Shown: piece after piece, positions 8,674-17,470 of the stretch
Layout of the letters: the number at the start of each line of letters is the position of its first letter
Position numbering within the stretch: position 1 is the first letter of the stretch
Source: Petrimonas sp. IBARAKI
GTDB taxonomy: Bacteria; Bacteroidota; Bacteroidia; Bacteroidales; Dysgonomonadaceae
Assembly: GCA_002356435.2 (NCBI GenBank)
Contig: AP018040.2
Coordinates: 744,001 to 808,000 of the forward strand
Reading direction: 5' to 3'
DNA length: 64,000 nt
Translations under genes and position numbers: made by a program
Notes under the pieces: generated by a model
Told to the model about the DNA's origin: nothing
Database searches by the model: none
Seen by the model: the letters and a program-made list of their open reading frames with translations, nothing else

Positions 8674-9430
8674 GCTTGCCTTTATTGTATTGTTTTTTTT
8701 ACTGTCCTTGGGAATTTCGGCACAGGATGTTCCTGATCCGATTTATCCGTACCGCCTGGTAAATGATTTTGCCAACATTTTTTCTGCTGCCGAAAAACAG
8801 GCGTTGGAACAGCGGTTACTAGCATACAACGATTCTACATCCACTCAGATTTACGTGGTGGCTGTGAACGATCTGGGCGGATACCCGGTATCGGATTACG
8901 CATTTGTACTGGGTGAAAAGTGGGGTATCGGGCAAAAGGGTAAAGATAACGGGTTGCTGATCCTCATAAAACCTAAAACCGCTGATAGCAGGGGGCAGGC
9001 GTTTATTGCCACCGGTTATGGGCTGGAGGGTTCCATCAACGATGCTTTCGCCGGTAGGATTGTACGCAACAACATGATTCCCTATTTTCAGGAGAACGAC
9101 TATTTTGGAGGAGTAAACGCCGCAGTTGATGCAATTATCGCCCGGTTGTCGGGGGAATTTGATGCAGATGCCGGTGAACCTGAAGGGGTTCCTATTTGGG
9201 CAATTGTTTTGCTTTTTGTCGTTGTTTTTATCTTGTTTTCTCTTTTCTCCCGGGGTGGGGATCAGCACATAGACGGTGACGGACATCACAGGGCCGGTGG
9301 AGGCCCTCTGTTTTTTCCACCGTTTTCAGGAGGCCGAAGTTCCGGTTGGGGCGGTGGCTTCGGTGGCGGTGGCTTTGGTGGCGGTGGCGGCGGAAGTTTC
9401 GGTGGTGGTGGAGCAGGAGGAAGCTGGTGA
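8663..9430 (+). CDS. TPM-domain membrane protein with glycine-rich tail
   Basis: A 255-residue exported, membrane-anchored TPM protein. The start at MKSRLAF (8663) gives a clean signal peptide ending GISAQ. The TPM domain (about residues 30-160) carries the conserved VNDFANIFSAAEKQALEQ opening and a NGLLILIKP strand. A transmembrane helix (about 177-200, starting VPIWAIVLLF) follows, and the protein ends in a glycine/serine-rich tail with GGGFGGGG-type repeats, typical of the YgcG subfamily. It overlaps the preceding TPM gene by 11 bases and shares one base with the miaA start (TGATG), so translation is probably coupled. Confidence 0.9.
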   Translation: MKSRLAFIVLFFLLSLGISAQDVPDPIYPYRLVNDFANIFSAAEKQALEQRLLAYNDSTSTQIYVVAVNDLGGYPVSDYAFVLGEKWGIGQKGKDNGLLILIKPKTADSRGQAFIATGYGLEGSINDAFAGRIVRNNMIPYFQENDYFGGVNAAVDAIIARLSGEFDADAGEPEGVPIWAIVLLFVVVFILFSLFSRGGDQHIDGDGHHRAGGGPLFFPPFSGGRSSGWGGGFGGGGFGGGGGGSFGGGGAGGSW

Positions 9431-10344
9431 TGAAGAAACTCATAACCGTTCTTGGTCCTACGGCCAGTGGAAAAACTACGTTTGCAGCTCATCTCGCCTC
9501 ACGGCTCGACGGCGAAATTATCAGTGCTGATTCGCGTCAGGTATACCGCGGAATGGATATAGGTACGGGAAAAGACTTGGCTGATTACCGGATTGGAGAC
9601 AATCCGGTCCCTTACCACCTTATCGACATTCGTGATGCGGGCGACAAGTACACGTTGTTCAATTACCAGCACGATTTCCATAAGGTTTACAGCGATGTTT
9701 TATCGCGCAACAAGACAGCGATACTGTGCGGAGGTACCGGGCTTTATATTGAATCTGTCCTGAAAGGGTACCGCCTGCCCGATGTTCCCGAGAATGCCGT
9801 CCTGAGGAAAAGGCTGGAAACTAAATCGCTGGATGAACTTACGCGGATTCTCTCTTCATACAAACCGCTTCACAATACCACCGATACCGACACAAAAAAA
9901 CGGGCAATCCGCGCTATAGAAATTGCGGATTTCCAATGTAAACATCCGGCTTCGGAACTTGATTACCCTCCAGTTGAGAGTGTTATCATCGGGCTGGACA
10001 TCGACCGGGAATCCCGAAGGCAAAAAATATCTTCACGCCTGAAAAAAAGGTTGGATGAAGGAATGGTTGCAGAGGTACAGTCCCTGCTCAATAAGGGTGT
10101 TTCTCCCGATGATCTTATTTATTACGGACTTGAATACAAGTTTGTAACGCTGTACGTAACTGGTAAAATTAATTTCGAGGAGATGTTTTCGGAACTCGAA
10201 ATAGCCATTCATCAGTTTGCCAAGCGTCAGATGACCTGGTTCCGTGGTATGGAGAGGCGTGGTTTTACCATTCATTGGCTGGATTTTTTGCTGCCGGTGG
10301 ATGAAAAAATCGAAAAAGCGCTTGTCCTTATCCGGAATTCCTGA
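9430..10344 (+). CDS. miaA: tRNA dimethylallyltransferase
   Basis: Adds a dimethylallyl group to A37 of tRNAs that read codons starting with U. The true start is the ATG at 9430, overlapping the preceding stop codon; the longer upstream frame only translates the glycine-rich tail out of phase. The 304-residue product has the P-loop GPTASGKT at residues 9-16, the ISADSRQVYRGMDIGTGK motif, DIRDAGDKYTLF, and a C-terminal RQMTWFRG motif, all diagnostic of MiaA. The gene is cytoplasmic housekeeping and probably rides in the lemA-TPM transcript. Confidence 0.97.
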   Translation: MKKLITVLGPTASGKTTFAAHLASRLDGEIISADSRQVYRGMDIGTGKDLADYRIGDNPVPYHLIDIRDAGDKYTLFNYQHDFHKVYSDVLSRNKTAILCGGTGLYIESVLKGYRLPDVPENAVLRKRLETKSLDELTRILSSYKPLHNTTDTDTKKRAIRAIEIADFQCKHPASELDYPPVESVIIGLDIDRESRRQKISSRLKKRLDEGMVAEVQSLLNKGVSPDDLIYYGLEYKFVTLYVTGKINFEEMFSELEIAIHQFAKRQMTWFRGMERRGFTIHWLDFLLPVDEKIEKALVLIRNS

Positions 10345-10372
10345 ATTTAAACCGTGTAAATTCCCGAAATAT

Positions 10373-10410
10373 CGGCAAAAAAATGTATTTTTGCCGGCAC
10401 CATTTTTTAC
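10373..10410 (+). terminator. Hairpin after miaA overlapping a lysA promoter element
   Basis: CGGCAAAAA (10373-10381) pairs with TTTTTGCCG (10388-10396), and a run of six T residues follows a few bases later. The right arm contains TATTTTTG (10386-10393), a match to the -7 promoter element TAnnTTTG, upstream of lysA. The site may serve as both miaA terminator and lysA promoter. No good -33 TTTG is visible. Confidence 0.5.
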
Positions 10411-10430
10411 ATTCTATAAAATAAAAATCG

Positions 10431-11588
10431 ATGATCAAAGGTCAATTTCCCGTCGAAAAATTTCATTCTTTGGAAACGCCATTCTATTATTACGACATGG
10501 ATTTGCTGCGTCAAACACTTGACGCGGTAAAAAAGGAGGTCGAAGGCAAGAATTACATTGTTCATTACGCATTGAAAGCAAACGCCAATCCGAGGATATT
10601 GCGCGAAATAGCGTCTTATGGTTTTGGAGCGGATTGTGTGAGCGGAAACGAAATACTTAAAGCCCTGGATTGCGGATTTCCCGCGTCGAAAATAGCTTTT
10701 GCCGGAGTAGGGAAAACCGACAAAGAGATCAAGATCGGGTTGGATAATGGTATTTTTTGCTTTAATGTGGAGTCATTGCCCGAAATGGAGGCCATCGATC
10801 GGTTGGCTTCTGAAACAGGAAATGTGGCTCCTGTTGCGCTGCGAATCAACCCGAATGTGGATGCTCACACACACCGGTATATCACCACCGGACTGGAAGA
10901 AAATAAGTTTGGGCTTAACGAATCGGATTTACCGAAGGCTATTGATTTGATCGAGAAAAGCAAGCATTTGAAGTTGATCGGGATGCATTTTCACATCGGT
11001 TCGCAGATTACGGATTTATCGTCGTTTGAGGATTTGTGTGTGAAAGCCGTTGAATTACAGAACTGGTTTTCTCAGCGGGGTATTTCTTTCGAAGTTCTTA
11101 ACGTAGGGGGTGGTTTGGGAATTAATTACCATCATCCCAATCATTGTCCTGTTGCTGATTTTGAAGCTTATTTCAGATTGTTTGCCAAGTACCTGAAACT
11201 TCAGGAAAATCAAACACTTCATTTTGAGTTGGGACGATCTTTCGTCGCACCGTGTGGGTCCCTTATCGCGAGGACCACATACGTGAAAGAGGGTACCACC
11301 AAAAAGTTTCTGATCACGGATGCCGGAATGTCCGATTTGATCCGCCCTGCCCTCTATCAGGCATTCCATCATATCGAAAACATCAGTTCAGACAAAGAGT
11401 ACGAAACTTACGATGTTGTCGGCCCCGTTTGTGAGTCGAGTGATGTTTTTGGGGAGGCTGTGTTGTTGAATCAATCCCGGCGGGGAGATTTTATCGCTAT
11501 CCGTTCTGCCGGTGCTTACGGAGAGACGATGGCGTCGATGTACAATTGCCGCGCATTGCCCCGGTCTTATTTTTCTGACTCGTTGTAA
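10431..11588 (+). CDS. lysA: Diaminopimelate decarboxylase
   Basis: PLP-dependent enzyme that decarboxylates meso-diaminopimelate to L-lysine, the last step of lysine biosynthesis. The 385 residues start with a short N-terminal segment, then the fold-III TIM barrel with the PLP lysine K49 in HYALKANAN. The barrel contains the conserved SGNEILKAL, the MHFHIGSQI histidine motif and the GGGLGINY phosphate-binding glycines. The C-terminal beta domain contains ELGRSFVAPCG and the catalytic-cysteine motif GPVCESSDVFG. The glycosyltransferase gene starts only 2 bases after its stop codon. Confidence 0.97.
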   Translation: MIKGQFPVEKFHSLETPFYYYDMDLLRQTLDAVKKEVEGKNYIVHYALKANANPRILREIASYGFGADCVSGNEILKALDCGFPASKIAFAGVGKTDKEIKIGLDNGIFCFNVESLPEMEAIDRLASETGNVAPVALRINPNVDAHTHRYITTGLEENKFGLNESDLPKAIDLIEKSKHLKLIGMHFHIGSQITDLSSFEDLCVKAVELQNWFSQRGISFEVLNVGGGLGINYHHPNHCPVADFEAYFRLFAKYLKLQENQTLHFELGRSFVAPCGSLIARTTYVKEGTTKKFLITDAGMSDLIRPALYQAFHHIENISSDKEYETYDVVGPVCESSDVFGEAVLLNQSRRGDFIAIRSAGAYGETMASMYNCRALPRSYFSDSL

Positions 11589-11590
11589 TT

Positions 11591-12766
11591 ATGGATTTAC
11601 CGTACATTTTTAATTTCAATTTTCCACTTCCCTTTTGGATTATTTCGGGAGCTGTTTTGCTTTTTTTTAGTATTCAATTGGTTTACTATTTGTTGGTTTA
11701 CAGAGAACCGTATGTTTACGAACAGAAAAGGAACAAATCTCTGCCGCTTTCAGAAAATCTACCTTCCGTTTCGGTGGTTATTGCTTCAAAAAATGAATCT
11801 GAAAATTTGGAGAAATACCTTCCGGCTATACTGGAACAGGATTATCCTGATTTTGAGGTAGTCGTGGTAAACATGGGGTCGACGGATGAGACGGATGTAT
11901 TGCTCAAAGGCCTTAATCAAAAATACCCCCATCTTTACCATACCTATGTGCCGGCTGAAGCAGAGGATGTGAACGGGAAGAAACTTGCATTGACCTTAGG
12001 AATCAAGGCGGCAAAAAACGATATCTTATTGTTTACGGAAGCTTACTGTGTGCCGGCTTCGGATCATTGGATCCGGGAGTTTGGCCGTGAATTCTCTAAA
12101 GGTAGGGATATTGTATTGGGGTTTTGTAAATTACAGGTTGGGAAGAAGGTTGCAATGAGAAAGTTCATACTTTACGACAACCTGATCCACGGGTTGAAGT
12201 ATTTGTCGCTCGCTGTTCTCGGAAAGCCATTTATGGGGATCGGCAGGAACCTGGCTTACAGAAAGGAAATATTCTTCGAGGAGAAAGGATTCTCGTCGGT
12301 TTTGAACATCGACGAGGGTGAAGATGACTTGTTCATTAATAAGATAGCCGGGAAGAAGAGTGTAGGGGTGGTGGTATCGCCGGAAAGCATGACGCAAAGT
12401 GATGTAGTGAACAATTTTTTTACCTGGAGGGCTTTGAAGTCCAAGTATTTGTACACCAAACAGTTTTATAAAGGAGTATCGTCTTTAGTTTTTGGTTTCG
12501 AAACATTTTCGAAATACTTGTTCTATCTCTCTGTTGTTTCAGGAATTACGTACGGAATGGTCTTTGGTAATTACCCGCTCATCGCTTTAAGTGTCTTTTT
12601 CCTGATTGTCAGGTTTGTGGTTCAGTTATACGTAATCGGTAAAAGCAGCCGGCTCTTTAATGCCGGAAAATACCATGTCAACCTATTCTTTTTTGATCTT
12701 TTTCAACCTTTCAATAACTTCAAATTCAGGAAATACGCCAACAAAAGGAACCGATTGAGAAAATAA
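11591..12766 (+). CDS. Membrane glycosyltransferase, family 2
   Basis: A 391-residue family 2 (GT-A) glycosyltransferase. An N-terminal membrane helix (about 13-37) is followed by the catalytic domain beginning SVVIASKNESENLEKYLP near residue 57, with VVVVNMGSTDETDVL as the nucleotide-sugar strand and NIDEGEDDLF near 240 as the acidic motif. Two further hydrophobic segments near 295-345 close the protein. It probably transfers a sugar at the cytoplasmic face of the inner membrane; donor and acceptor cannot be read from sequence. It is tightly coupled to lysA, but no polysaccharide cluster surrounds it. Confidence 0.88.
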   Translation: MDLPYIFNFNFPLPFWIISGAVLLFFSIQLVYYLLVYREPYVYEQKRNKSLPLSENLPSVSVVIASKNESENLEKYLPAILEQDYPDFEVVVVNMGSTDETDVLLKGLNQKYPHLYHTYVPAEAEDVNGKKLALTLGIKAAKNDILLFTEAYCVPASDHWIREFGREFSKGRDIVLGFCKLQVGKKVAMRKFILYDNLIHGLKYLSLAVLGKPFMGIGRNLAYRKEIFFEEKGFSSVLNIDEGEDDLFINKIAGKKSVGVVVSPESMTQSDVVNNFFTWRALKSKYLYTKQFYKGVSSLVFGFETFSKYLFYLSVVSGITYGMVFGNYPLIALSVFFLIVRFVVQLYVIGKSSRLFNAGKYHVNLFFFDLFQPFNNFKFRKYANKRNRLRK

Positions 12767-12922
12767 GAGATGCTGTGGCTTTCAGACGATTTTCTGCCAA
12801 TCTGACATTTAAAAGTTTTGAAATTGTTTTTTTTACGGTTAAAGCGGGTTAATCGATTCTTCTTTTAGTTAAAAGTGTCAAAAAAGAATCTTTGAGTTAA
12901 ACTCTTGTACGCTTTTTGTTTC

Positions 12923-12930
12923 TACATTTG
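12923..12930 (+). promoter_or_regulatory. Candidate -7 promoter element of the Deg protease gene
   Basis: TACATTTG matches TAnnTTTG and lies 36 bases before the start codon. There is no TTTG at the usual spacing upstream, so the call rests on the -7 element alone. Confidence 0.45.
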
Positions 12931-12966
12931 TGTAAGTGTTAAAATTCAAACTTAATAAATAAGAAT

Positions 12967-14490
12967 ATGAATACTGGAAACGTAAAAAACATTGTGACAA
13001 TTGTTATTGTCGCTATACTCAGTTCGGTAATTACTCTTTTTGGGTACAATACTGTTACGAAAAATAATTCGAAAGGAATTTTAAATTCTTCCGGGAGTCT
13101 CAGACAAAGTGAATACGCTGATTCTTTTGATCAGGACAAAAACGTGAGATTGGCTAATTTGACTACCCAGCAAGGGTATCCAGATTTTACAGAAGCCGCT
13201 GCCAAGTCGGTGAATGGAGTTGTCCACGTAAAGGTGAAGTCCGTCAGCCAACAGCAATATATGAATCCGTTTGATTTTTTCTTCGGTTTTGGAGAAAGAA
13301 ATACCCAACCCCGTGAACAAATCGGATTCGGGTCGGGGGTTATTATTTCAAAGGACGGATATATAATCACCAATAACCATGTGGTTGAAGGAGCAACCGA
13401 AGTAACGGTTTCTCTCAACGACAACAGGGAGATGACGGCCAAAGTTATCGGTGCGGATCCGCAGACAGATATTGCCTTAATAAAAATAGAAGGGGATGAT
13501 TTCCCTTATCTCACTTTCGGAAATTCCGACGCTTTAGAAGTGGGAGAGTGGGTTCTTGCCGTTGGAAATCCGTTTAACCTGACTTCTACTGTAACCGCAG
13601 GGATCGTTAGTGCTAAAAATAGGGGAAATATTGTTGGTGGAAATTTGAATATCCAATCTTTTATCCAGGTTGATGCTGCCGTAAACAGAGGTAACAGTGG
13701 GGGAGCATTGGTCAACACCCGAGGTGAATTGGTGGGAATAAATACAGCCATCTTCTCTCAATCGGGTGATTTTAATGGCTTGGCTTTTGCCGTACCTATC
13801 TCTATTGCAGGGAAAGTGGCGGCAGACTTGAAGCAATTCGGAACCGTGCAGAGAGCCGTGCTGGGAATACAAGTGCCGAACATTGAAATGGTCAGACGCC
13901 AGGATCCTGACAAAGCCAGTGAACTTTCCCAGATTGTAGGAGTTTTGGTGGAAGATTTTGGTGACAGAAGTGCTGCTAAAGCCGCTGGCCTGGAAAAAGG
14001 GGATATCATTAAAGCGATTAACAACGTGCAAATTCGTAATTTTGCAGGATTGCAGGACCAGTTGAGCAGGTATCGTCCCGGAGACAAGGTAAAGGTAACT
14101 GTCGACAGAAATGGTAAAGAGCATTCGTATACTGTTGAATTGAAAAACGATGCCGGAAATACGGAAATTCAAAGAAGTTCGGACAGTATGAGTTTGTTGG
14201 GTGCTACTTTCAGCGACATCCCCAACAGCAGAAAACAACAGCTTGGGATTAACAGCGGTGTCGAGGTGTCGAGCGTGGATAACAGCGGTTTATTCAGGAA
14301 AGAAGGAATAAACAAAGGATTTATAATCATGCGGGTAAATAATACCCCTGTAAACAGCGGAGACGAAATTGCTAAAATTGTTTCATCGGTGAGCAGAAGC
14401 AGCCAGGACAAAGTTATATTGATTGCCGGTTTTTACCCGAACGGAAGAACTCAATACATTGCGATAGACTTATCGCAAGGCCTAAAATAG
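12967..14490 (+). CDS. Do/Deg-family periplasmic serine protease (HtrA type)
   Basis: A 507-residue periplasmic protease/chaperone that degrades misfolded envelope proteins. An N-terminal signal anchor spans about residues 9-27. The trypsin-like domain has all three catalytic residues: H138 in TNNHVVEGA, D168 in TDIALIKI and S244 in GNSGGALV. Two PDZ domains follow: the first (about 285-395) contains AKAAGLEKGDIIKAI, and the second (about 410-500) has NKGFIIMRVNNTPV. This is the normal DegP/DegQ architecture. The gene stands alone upstream of rpoD, with 200 bases before it. Confidence 0.96.
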   Translation: MNTGNVKNIVTIVIVAILSSVITLFGYNTVTKNNSKGILNSSGSLRQSEYADSFDQDKNVRLANLTTQQGYPDFTEAAAKSVNGVVHVKVKSVSQQQYMNPFDFFFGFGERNTQPREQIGFGSGVIISKDGYIITNNHVVEGATEVTVSLNDNREMTAKVIGADPQTDIALIKIEGDDFPYLTFGNSDALEVGEWVLAVGNPFNLTSTVTAGIVSAKNRGNIVGGNLNIQSFIQVDAAVNRGNSGGALVNTRGELVGINTAIFSQSGDFNGLAFAVPISIAGKVAADLKQFGTVQRAVLGIQVPNIEMVRRQDPDKASELSQIVGVLVEDFGDRSAAKAAGLEKGDIIKAINNVQIRNFAGLQDQLSRYRPGDKVKVTVDRNGKEHSYTVELKNDAGNTEIQRSSDSMSLLGATFSDIPNSRKQQLGINSGVEVSSVDNSGLFRKEGINKGFIIMRVNNTPVNSGDEIAKIVSSVSRSSQDKVILIAGFYPNGRTQYIAIDLSQGLK

Positions 14491-14560
14491 GAGGTTGTGT
14501 TAATTTAGGTTAATTGGCTGTTTTTTTTGTAACAAAAACATACCGAAGTGTGTTTGTATA

Positions 14561-14591
14561 GCAAAGGGTTTGGAGTATCCAAATCCTTCGC
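14561..14591. repeat. Long stem-loop between the Deg protease gene and rpoD
   Basis: The 13-base arm at 14561-14573 pairs with 14579-14591 around a five-base loop, with one mismatch and one G-T pair. No T tract follows on the plus strand. It could end the protease transcript by a non-classical route, protect its 3' end, or act upstream of rpoD. Confidence 0.55.
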
Positions 14592-14649
14592 TGTTAAAAG
14601 CAAACGATATAAAGATGGATTAAAATTCTCTTATTGCAAAAAAAAACAG

Positions 14650-14657
14650 TATCTTTG
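14650..14657 (+). promoter_or_regulatory. Candidate -7 promoter element of rpoD
   Basis: TATCTTTG is a perfect TAnnTTTG match 40 bases before the rpoD start codon. The -33 position has no TTTG. A run of nine A residues lies directly upstream. Confidence 0.6.
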
Positions 14658-14696
14658 CACCCCCGTTTTAAAAGTAGAAAGGATAAAATATAATAA

Positions 14697-15557
14697 ATGA
14701 GACAATTAAAGATTACAAAATCGATCACAAATCGTGAAAGCGCTTCTTTGGACAAATACCTTCAGGAGATAGGCCGCGAAGACCTGATAACAGTGGAGGA
14801 AGAAGTGGAATTGGCTCAGGCAATTAAAAAAGGTGACAGGAAAGCTCTTGAAAAATTGACCCGGGCTAATTTGCGGTTTGTCGTGTCTGTGGCAAAACAA
14901 TACCAAAACCAGGGGCTTAGCCTTCCCGACCTGATTAACGAGGGGAACCTCGGGTTGATAAAAGCTGCCGAGAAATTCGATGAAACCCGGGGATTTAAAT
15001 TCATCAGTTACGCGGTGTGGTGGATCCGTCAATCTATCCTGCAGGCGTTGGCCGAGCAATCGAGAATCGTTCGTCTGCCGCTTAATCAGGTGGGGTCTTT
15101 GAACAAAATCAGCAAGGCTTTCCAGAAATTTGAACAGGAGAACGAGCGGCGTCCTTCTGCTGAAGAACTGGCCTTGGAGCTTGACCTTTCGGTTGATAAG
15201 GTGACGGATTCGCTGAAGGTTTCCGGAAGGCATATATCGATGGACGCTCCTTTTGTTGAGGGTGAGGACAATAGTCTACTGGATGTCCTCGTAAACGACG
15301 ATGCGCCCATTGCAGACAGGACACTGATTAACGAATCGTTGCAAAAAGAGATTGATCGTGCTCTGGCCACCCTTACCGAGCGTGAAAGCGACATCATCAA
15401 GATGTTTTTTGGCATAGGTTGTCAGGAGATGACACTGGAGGAGATTGGAGATAAATTTCAACTTACCCGCGAACGTGTGCGTCAGATAAAGGAAAAAGCC
15501 ATAAGGAGGCTTCGTCAGGATTCCAGGAGTAAACTGTTAAAAAGCTATTTGGGCTGA
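14697..15557 (+). CDS. rpoD: Primary RNA polymerase sigma factor (sigma-70 type)
   Basis: The housekeeping sigma factor of a Bacteroidota cell, 286 residues. It is much shorter than E. coli RpoD because region 1.1 and the non-conserved insert are absent, which is normal for this phylum. Region 1.2 (about residues 15-50, [20 protein letters not shown]) leads to region 2 with [20 protein letters not shown] and region 2.3-2.4 [11 protein letters not shown], then region 3, and region 4.2 [20 protein letters not shown] with the -35-reading helix-turn-helix. Its preferred promoter, TTTG and TAnnTTTG, is the element that recurs through this window. Confidence 0.97.
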   Translation: MRQLKITKSITNRESASLDKYLQEIGREDLITVEEEVELAQAIKKGDRKALEKLTRANLRFVVSVAKQYQNQGLSLPDLINEGNLGLIKAAEKFDETRGFKFISYAVWWIRQSILQALAEQSRIVRLPLNQVGSLNKISKAFQKFEQENERRPSAEELALELDLSVDKVTDSLKVSGRHISMDAPFVEGEDNSLLDVLVNDDAPIADRTLINESLQKEIDRALATLTERESDIIKMFFGIGCQEMTLEEIGDKFQLTRERVRQIKEKAIRRLRQDSRSKLLKSYLG

Positions 15558-15636
15558 TAGAACCATCTATATAATGAAAAATGTGGAAAAATACCCTAAA
15601 TCAGGTCATTTTTATCATTTTTCCTTAAAAAAACGA

Positions 15637-15665
15637 TTGTGTTTTGGAAATTAGATTTATCTTTG
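15637..15665 (+). promoter_or_regulatory. Predicted promoter of the OmpA-family gene
   Basis: TTG (15637-15639) and TATCTTTG (15658-15665) are 18 bases apart, close to the phylum consensus. The predicted start lies about 160 bases before the start codon, implying a long AT-rich 5' leader, which is common for abundant outer-membrane proteins. Confidence 0.6.
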
Positions 15666-15831
15666 CGATGATTTCGCTTAAGAAAAGCTAATTTTATTAG
15701 TTTTTTATTCTTTTGCGAACATTTTAAAAATACAAATGTTATAAAACATAGATCATACTCAGCAGTATTAACTATAGACATTAATTATCGAGTTATTGTA
15801 ATAAAACAAATTTTAATTAGAATTTAAATTT

Positions 15832-16983
15832 ATGAAAAAGTTTAGTTTACTTTTAATTACGGCTCTTTTTGCATTCGGCATGAGTGCACAAGAAGTACAA
15901 AACGTTTCCAACGGTACGGTGTACCTGAAGGATAAAGCTAGTGACCATTGGTATATTGGTCTTGGTGGTGGAACAAACCTCTATCTTACTAAAGCAGAGA
16001 ACGATGCAGATGCAAGTTTCGGCGATCGTTTAGGATGGATGGGACAACTTGAAGTTGGAAGATGGAATTCTCCGGTATGGGGTACCCGTCTGGTTATTGA
16101 CGGCGGTCATATTAAACACGTAGCTAACGTACCTTTCGGACCTGAACAAAATTGGTTGGGCGGTCATCTTGATATAATGTGGAGCATGACCAATGCTTTG
16201 GGTGGTTACAATGCTGATAGAGTATGGAACCTTGCTCCCTATCTTGGTATTGGTTACATGTATGGATTGGATGAAGATTGGAAGAAACCGAATCCAAACG
16301 GTGATACATTCAAATTCCAAAATCAATCCCTTACTTACAACGTTGGTTTGATCAACAACTTCCAGATTTCAAGAAGCGTGGCTTTATTCCTCGAATTGGG
16401 ATGGAGAGTAATGCAGGAATCTTTTGACGGAAGCCCAACAAGCGGAGATTACGACTACGACAGCATGCTTACCGGAACCGCAGGAATCAAATTCGGCCTT
16501 GGTAAACAAGATTTCACTCCTGCTGAGTTGATGGATTACAACCTGATCAACGATTTGAACAGCCAGATCAACAGACTTCGCGCAGAAAACGAAGAACTCA
16601 GAAAAAGACCGGAATCTTGCCCGGATTGTCCTGAAGTTGCTCCTGCAGTTACTGAAAGCGTTTACGTTCCTAACGTAGTATTCTTCCGCATCGACTCTTA
16701 CAAAATTGATAAAGGCCAGCAAGTTAGCGTTTACAACACTGCTGAATACTTGAAAGCTAATCCTAACGCAACCGTTAAGATCGTTGCTTACGCCGACAGA
16801 CAAACAGGTACACCTGCTTACAACCTGGCTCTTTCTGAAAAACGTGCTAAAGCCGTTGCTGACGCATTGACTTCGGAATACGGAATTGACAGCAGCCGCA
16901 TCTCTGTTGACTGGAAAGGTGATACTGAACAGCCTTACGCAGAAAACGACTGGAACCGCGTAGCTATCTTCTTTGCTGAATAA
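15832..16983 (+). CDS. OmpA-family outer-membrane porin-like protein
   Basis: A 383-residue major outer-membrane protein of the OmpA type. A signal peptide ends FGMSAQ near residue 20. An N-terminal beta barrel occupies about 40-225, with repeated aromatic/glycine strands such as WYIGLGGGTNLYLT. A short coiled coil (NSQINRLRAENEELRKR) and a Cys-Pro hinge (CPDCPE) connect it to the C-terminal OmpA domain at about 280-383. That domain, which binds peptidoglycan, includes FRIDSYKIDKGQ and LALSEKRAKAVADAL. Its long leader and codon pattern suggest high expression. A strong terminator follows directly. Confidence 0.94.
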   Translation: MKKFSLLLITALFAFGMSAQEVQNVSNGTVYLKDKASDHWYIGLGGGTNLYLTKAENDADASFGDRLGWMGQLEVGRWNSPVWGTRLVIDGGHIKHVANVPFGPEQNWLGGHLDIMWSMTNALGGYNADRVWNLAPYLGIGYMYGLDEDWKKPNPNGDTFKFQNQSLTYNVGLINNFQISRSVALFLELGWRVMQESFDGSPTSGDYDYDSMLTGTAGIKFGLGKQDFTPAELMDYNLINDLNSQINRLRAENEELRKRPESCPDCPEVAPAVTESVYVPNVVFFRIDSYKIDKGQQVSVYNTAEYLKANPNATVKIVAYADRQTGTPAYNLALSEKRAKAVADALTSEYGIDSSRISVDWKGDTEQPYAENDWNRVAIFFAE

Positions 16984-17004
16984 TTCAGAAAGCCAAGATA
17001 TACT

Positions 17005-17036
17005 AAAAAAAGCATCTCGTTTGAGATGCTTTTTTT
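17005..17036. terminator. Intrinsic terminator after the OmpA-family gene
   Basis: AGCATCTC (17011-17018) and GAGATGCT (17023-17030) form a perfect 8-bp stem around GTTT, with A residues before and seven T residues after. The flanks make it potentially bidirectional, but only the plus-strand gene needs it here. Confidence 0.9.
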
Positions 17037-17270
17037 ATTGTAATTTGCTGAGCCGGGACCCGGTTTACGCCCGACATCCGGCTTTTCTTCTTTATGAAAA
17101 CGCTCTCCCTACTTTGTATTTCTTATATTTATTTCTCATTTTTTTAAAGAACAGATCTTTTGGTGAGCATATGTTCAAAACTATTATTATCTTTACACCT
17201 GATAAATTTATAAATAAGGAGCTGAAAAGCTTGATAAGTAAGTTTAAAACACGTAAAAAAAACTGATGTC

Positions 17271-17456
17271 ATGCCAAAAATGGACGGTAGCGGTCCTGTC
17301 GGACAAGGCTGTGGAACAGGACGAAAATTAGGTAATTGTAGTTCGCTTTCACCTGAAGAAAAAGCGAAAGGGTTGGGACTTGGAATGGGGAAGCGCCGCA
17401 AGGCAGGCGGAGGAGACGGTAATAGAAAACGTCACCAGGAAGGAAATCAATTTTAA
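17271..17456 (+). CDS. DUF5320-like small glycine-rich protein
   Basis: A 61-residue protein starting MPKMDGSGPVGQGCGTGRK. The pattern MPxxDGxGPxGxGxxTGR followed by a cysteine (C14, and C23 in LGNCSS) matches the start of DUF5320 proteins, which are found next to NifX/NifB-like and DUF134 genes in anaerobes. The two cysteines and the glycine turns suggest metal or cluster contact, but this is inference. The rest is basic and low-complexity. It is the first gene of a four-gene run, 14 bases before the DUF134 gene, with the same strand and spacing throughout. Confidence 0.75.
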   Translation: MPKMDGSGPVGQGCGTGRKLGNCSSLSPEEKAKGLGLGMGKRRKAGGGDGNRKRHQEGNQF

Positions 17457-17470
17457 AAAAGAAGATTAAT

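Noticed and set aside
13534-14238. 234-codon minus-strand frame inside the Deg protease gene
   Set aside because: Antisense to a complete catalytic and PDZ coding sequence. No family resemblance and no start context.
15596-15781. 61-codon minus-strand frame in the OmpA gene leader
   Set aside because: Lysine/asparagine-rich translation of AT-rich leader DNA. It covers the predicted OmpA promoter.
17188-17195. TATCTTTA as a promoter for the DUF5320 cluster
   Set aside because: The last base departs from TAnnTTTG and the nearest TTTTG upstream is 25 bases away, outside the normal spacing.
16973-17266. 97-codon frame after the OmpA-family gene
   Set aside because: It runs through the terminator and has AT-driven composition with no family match.
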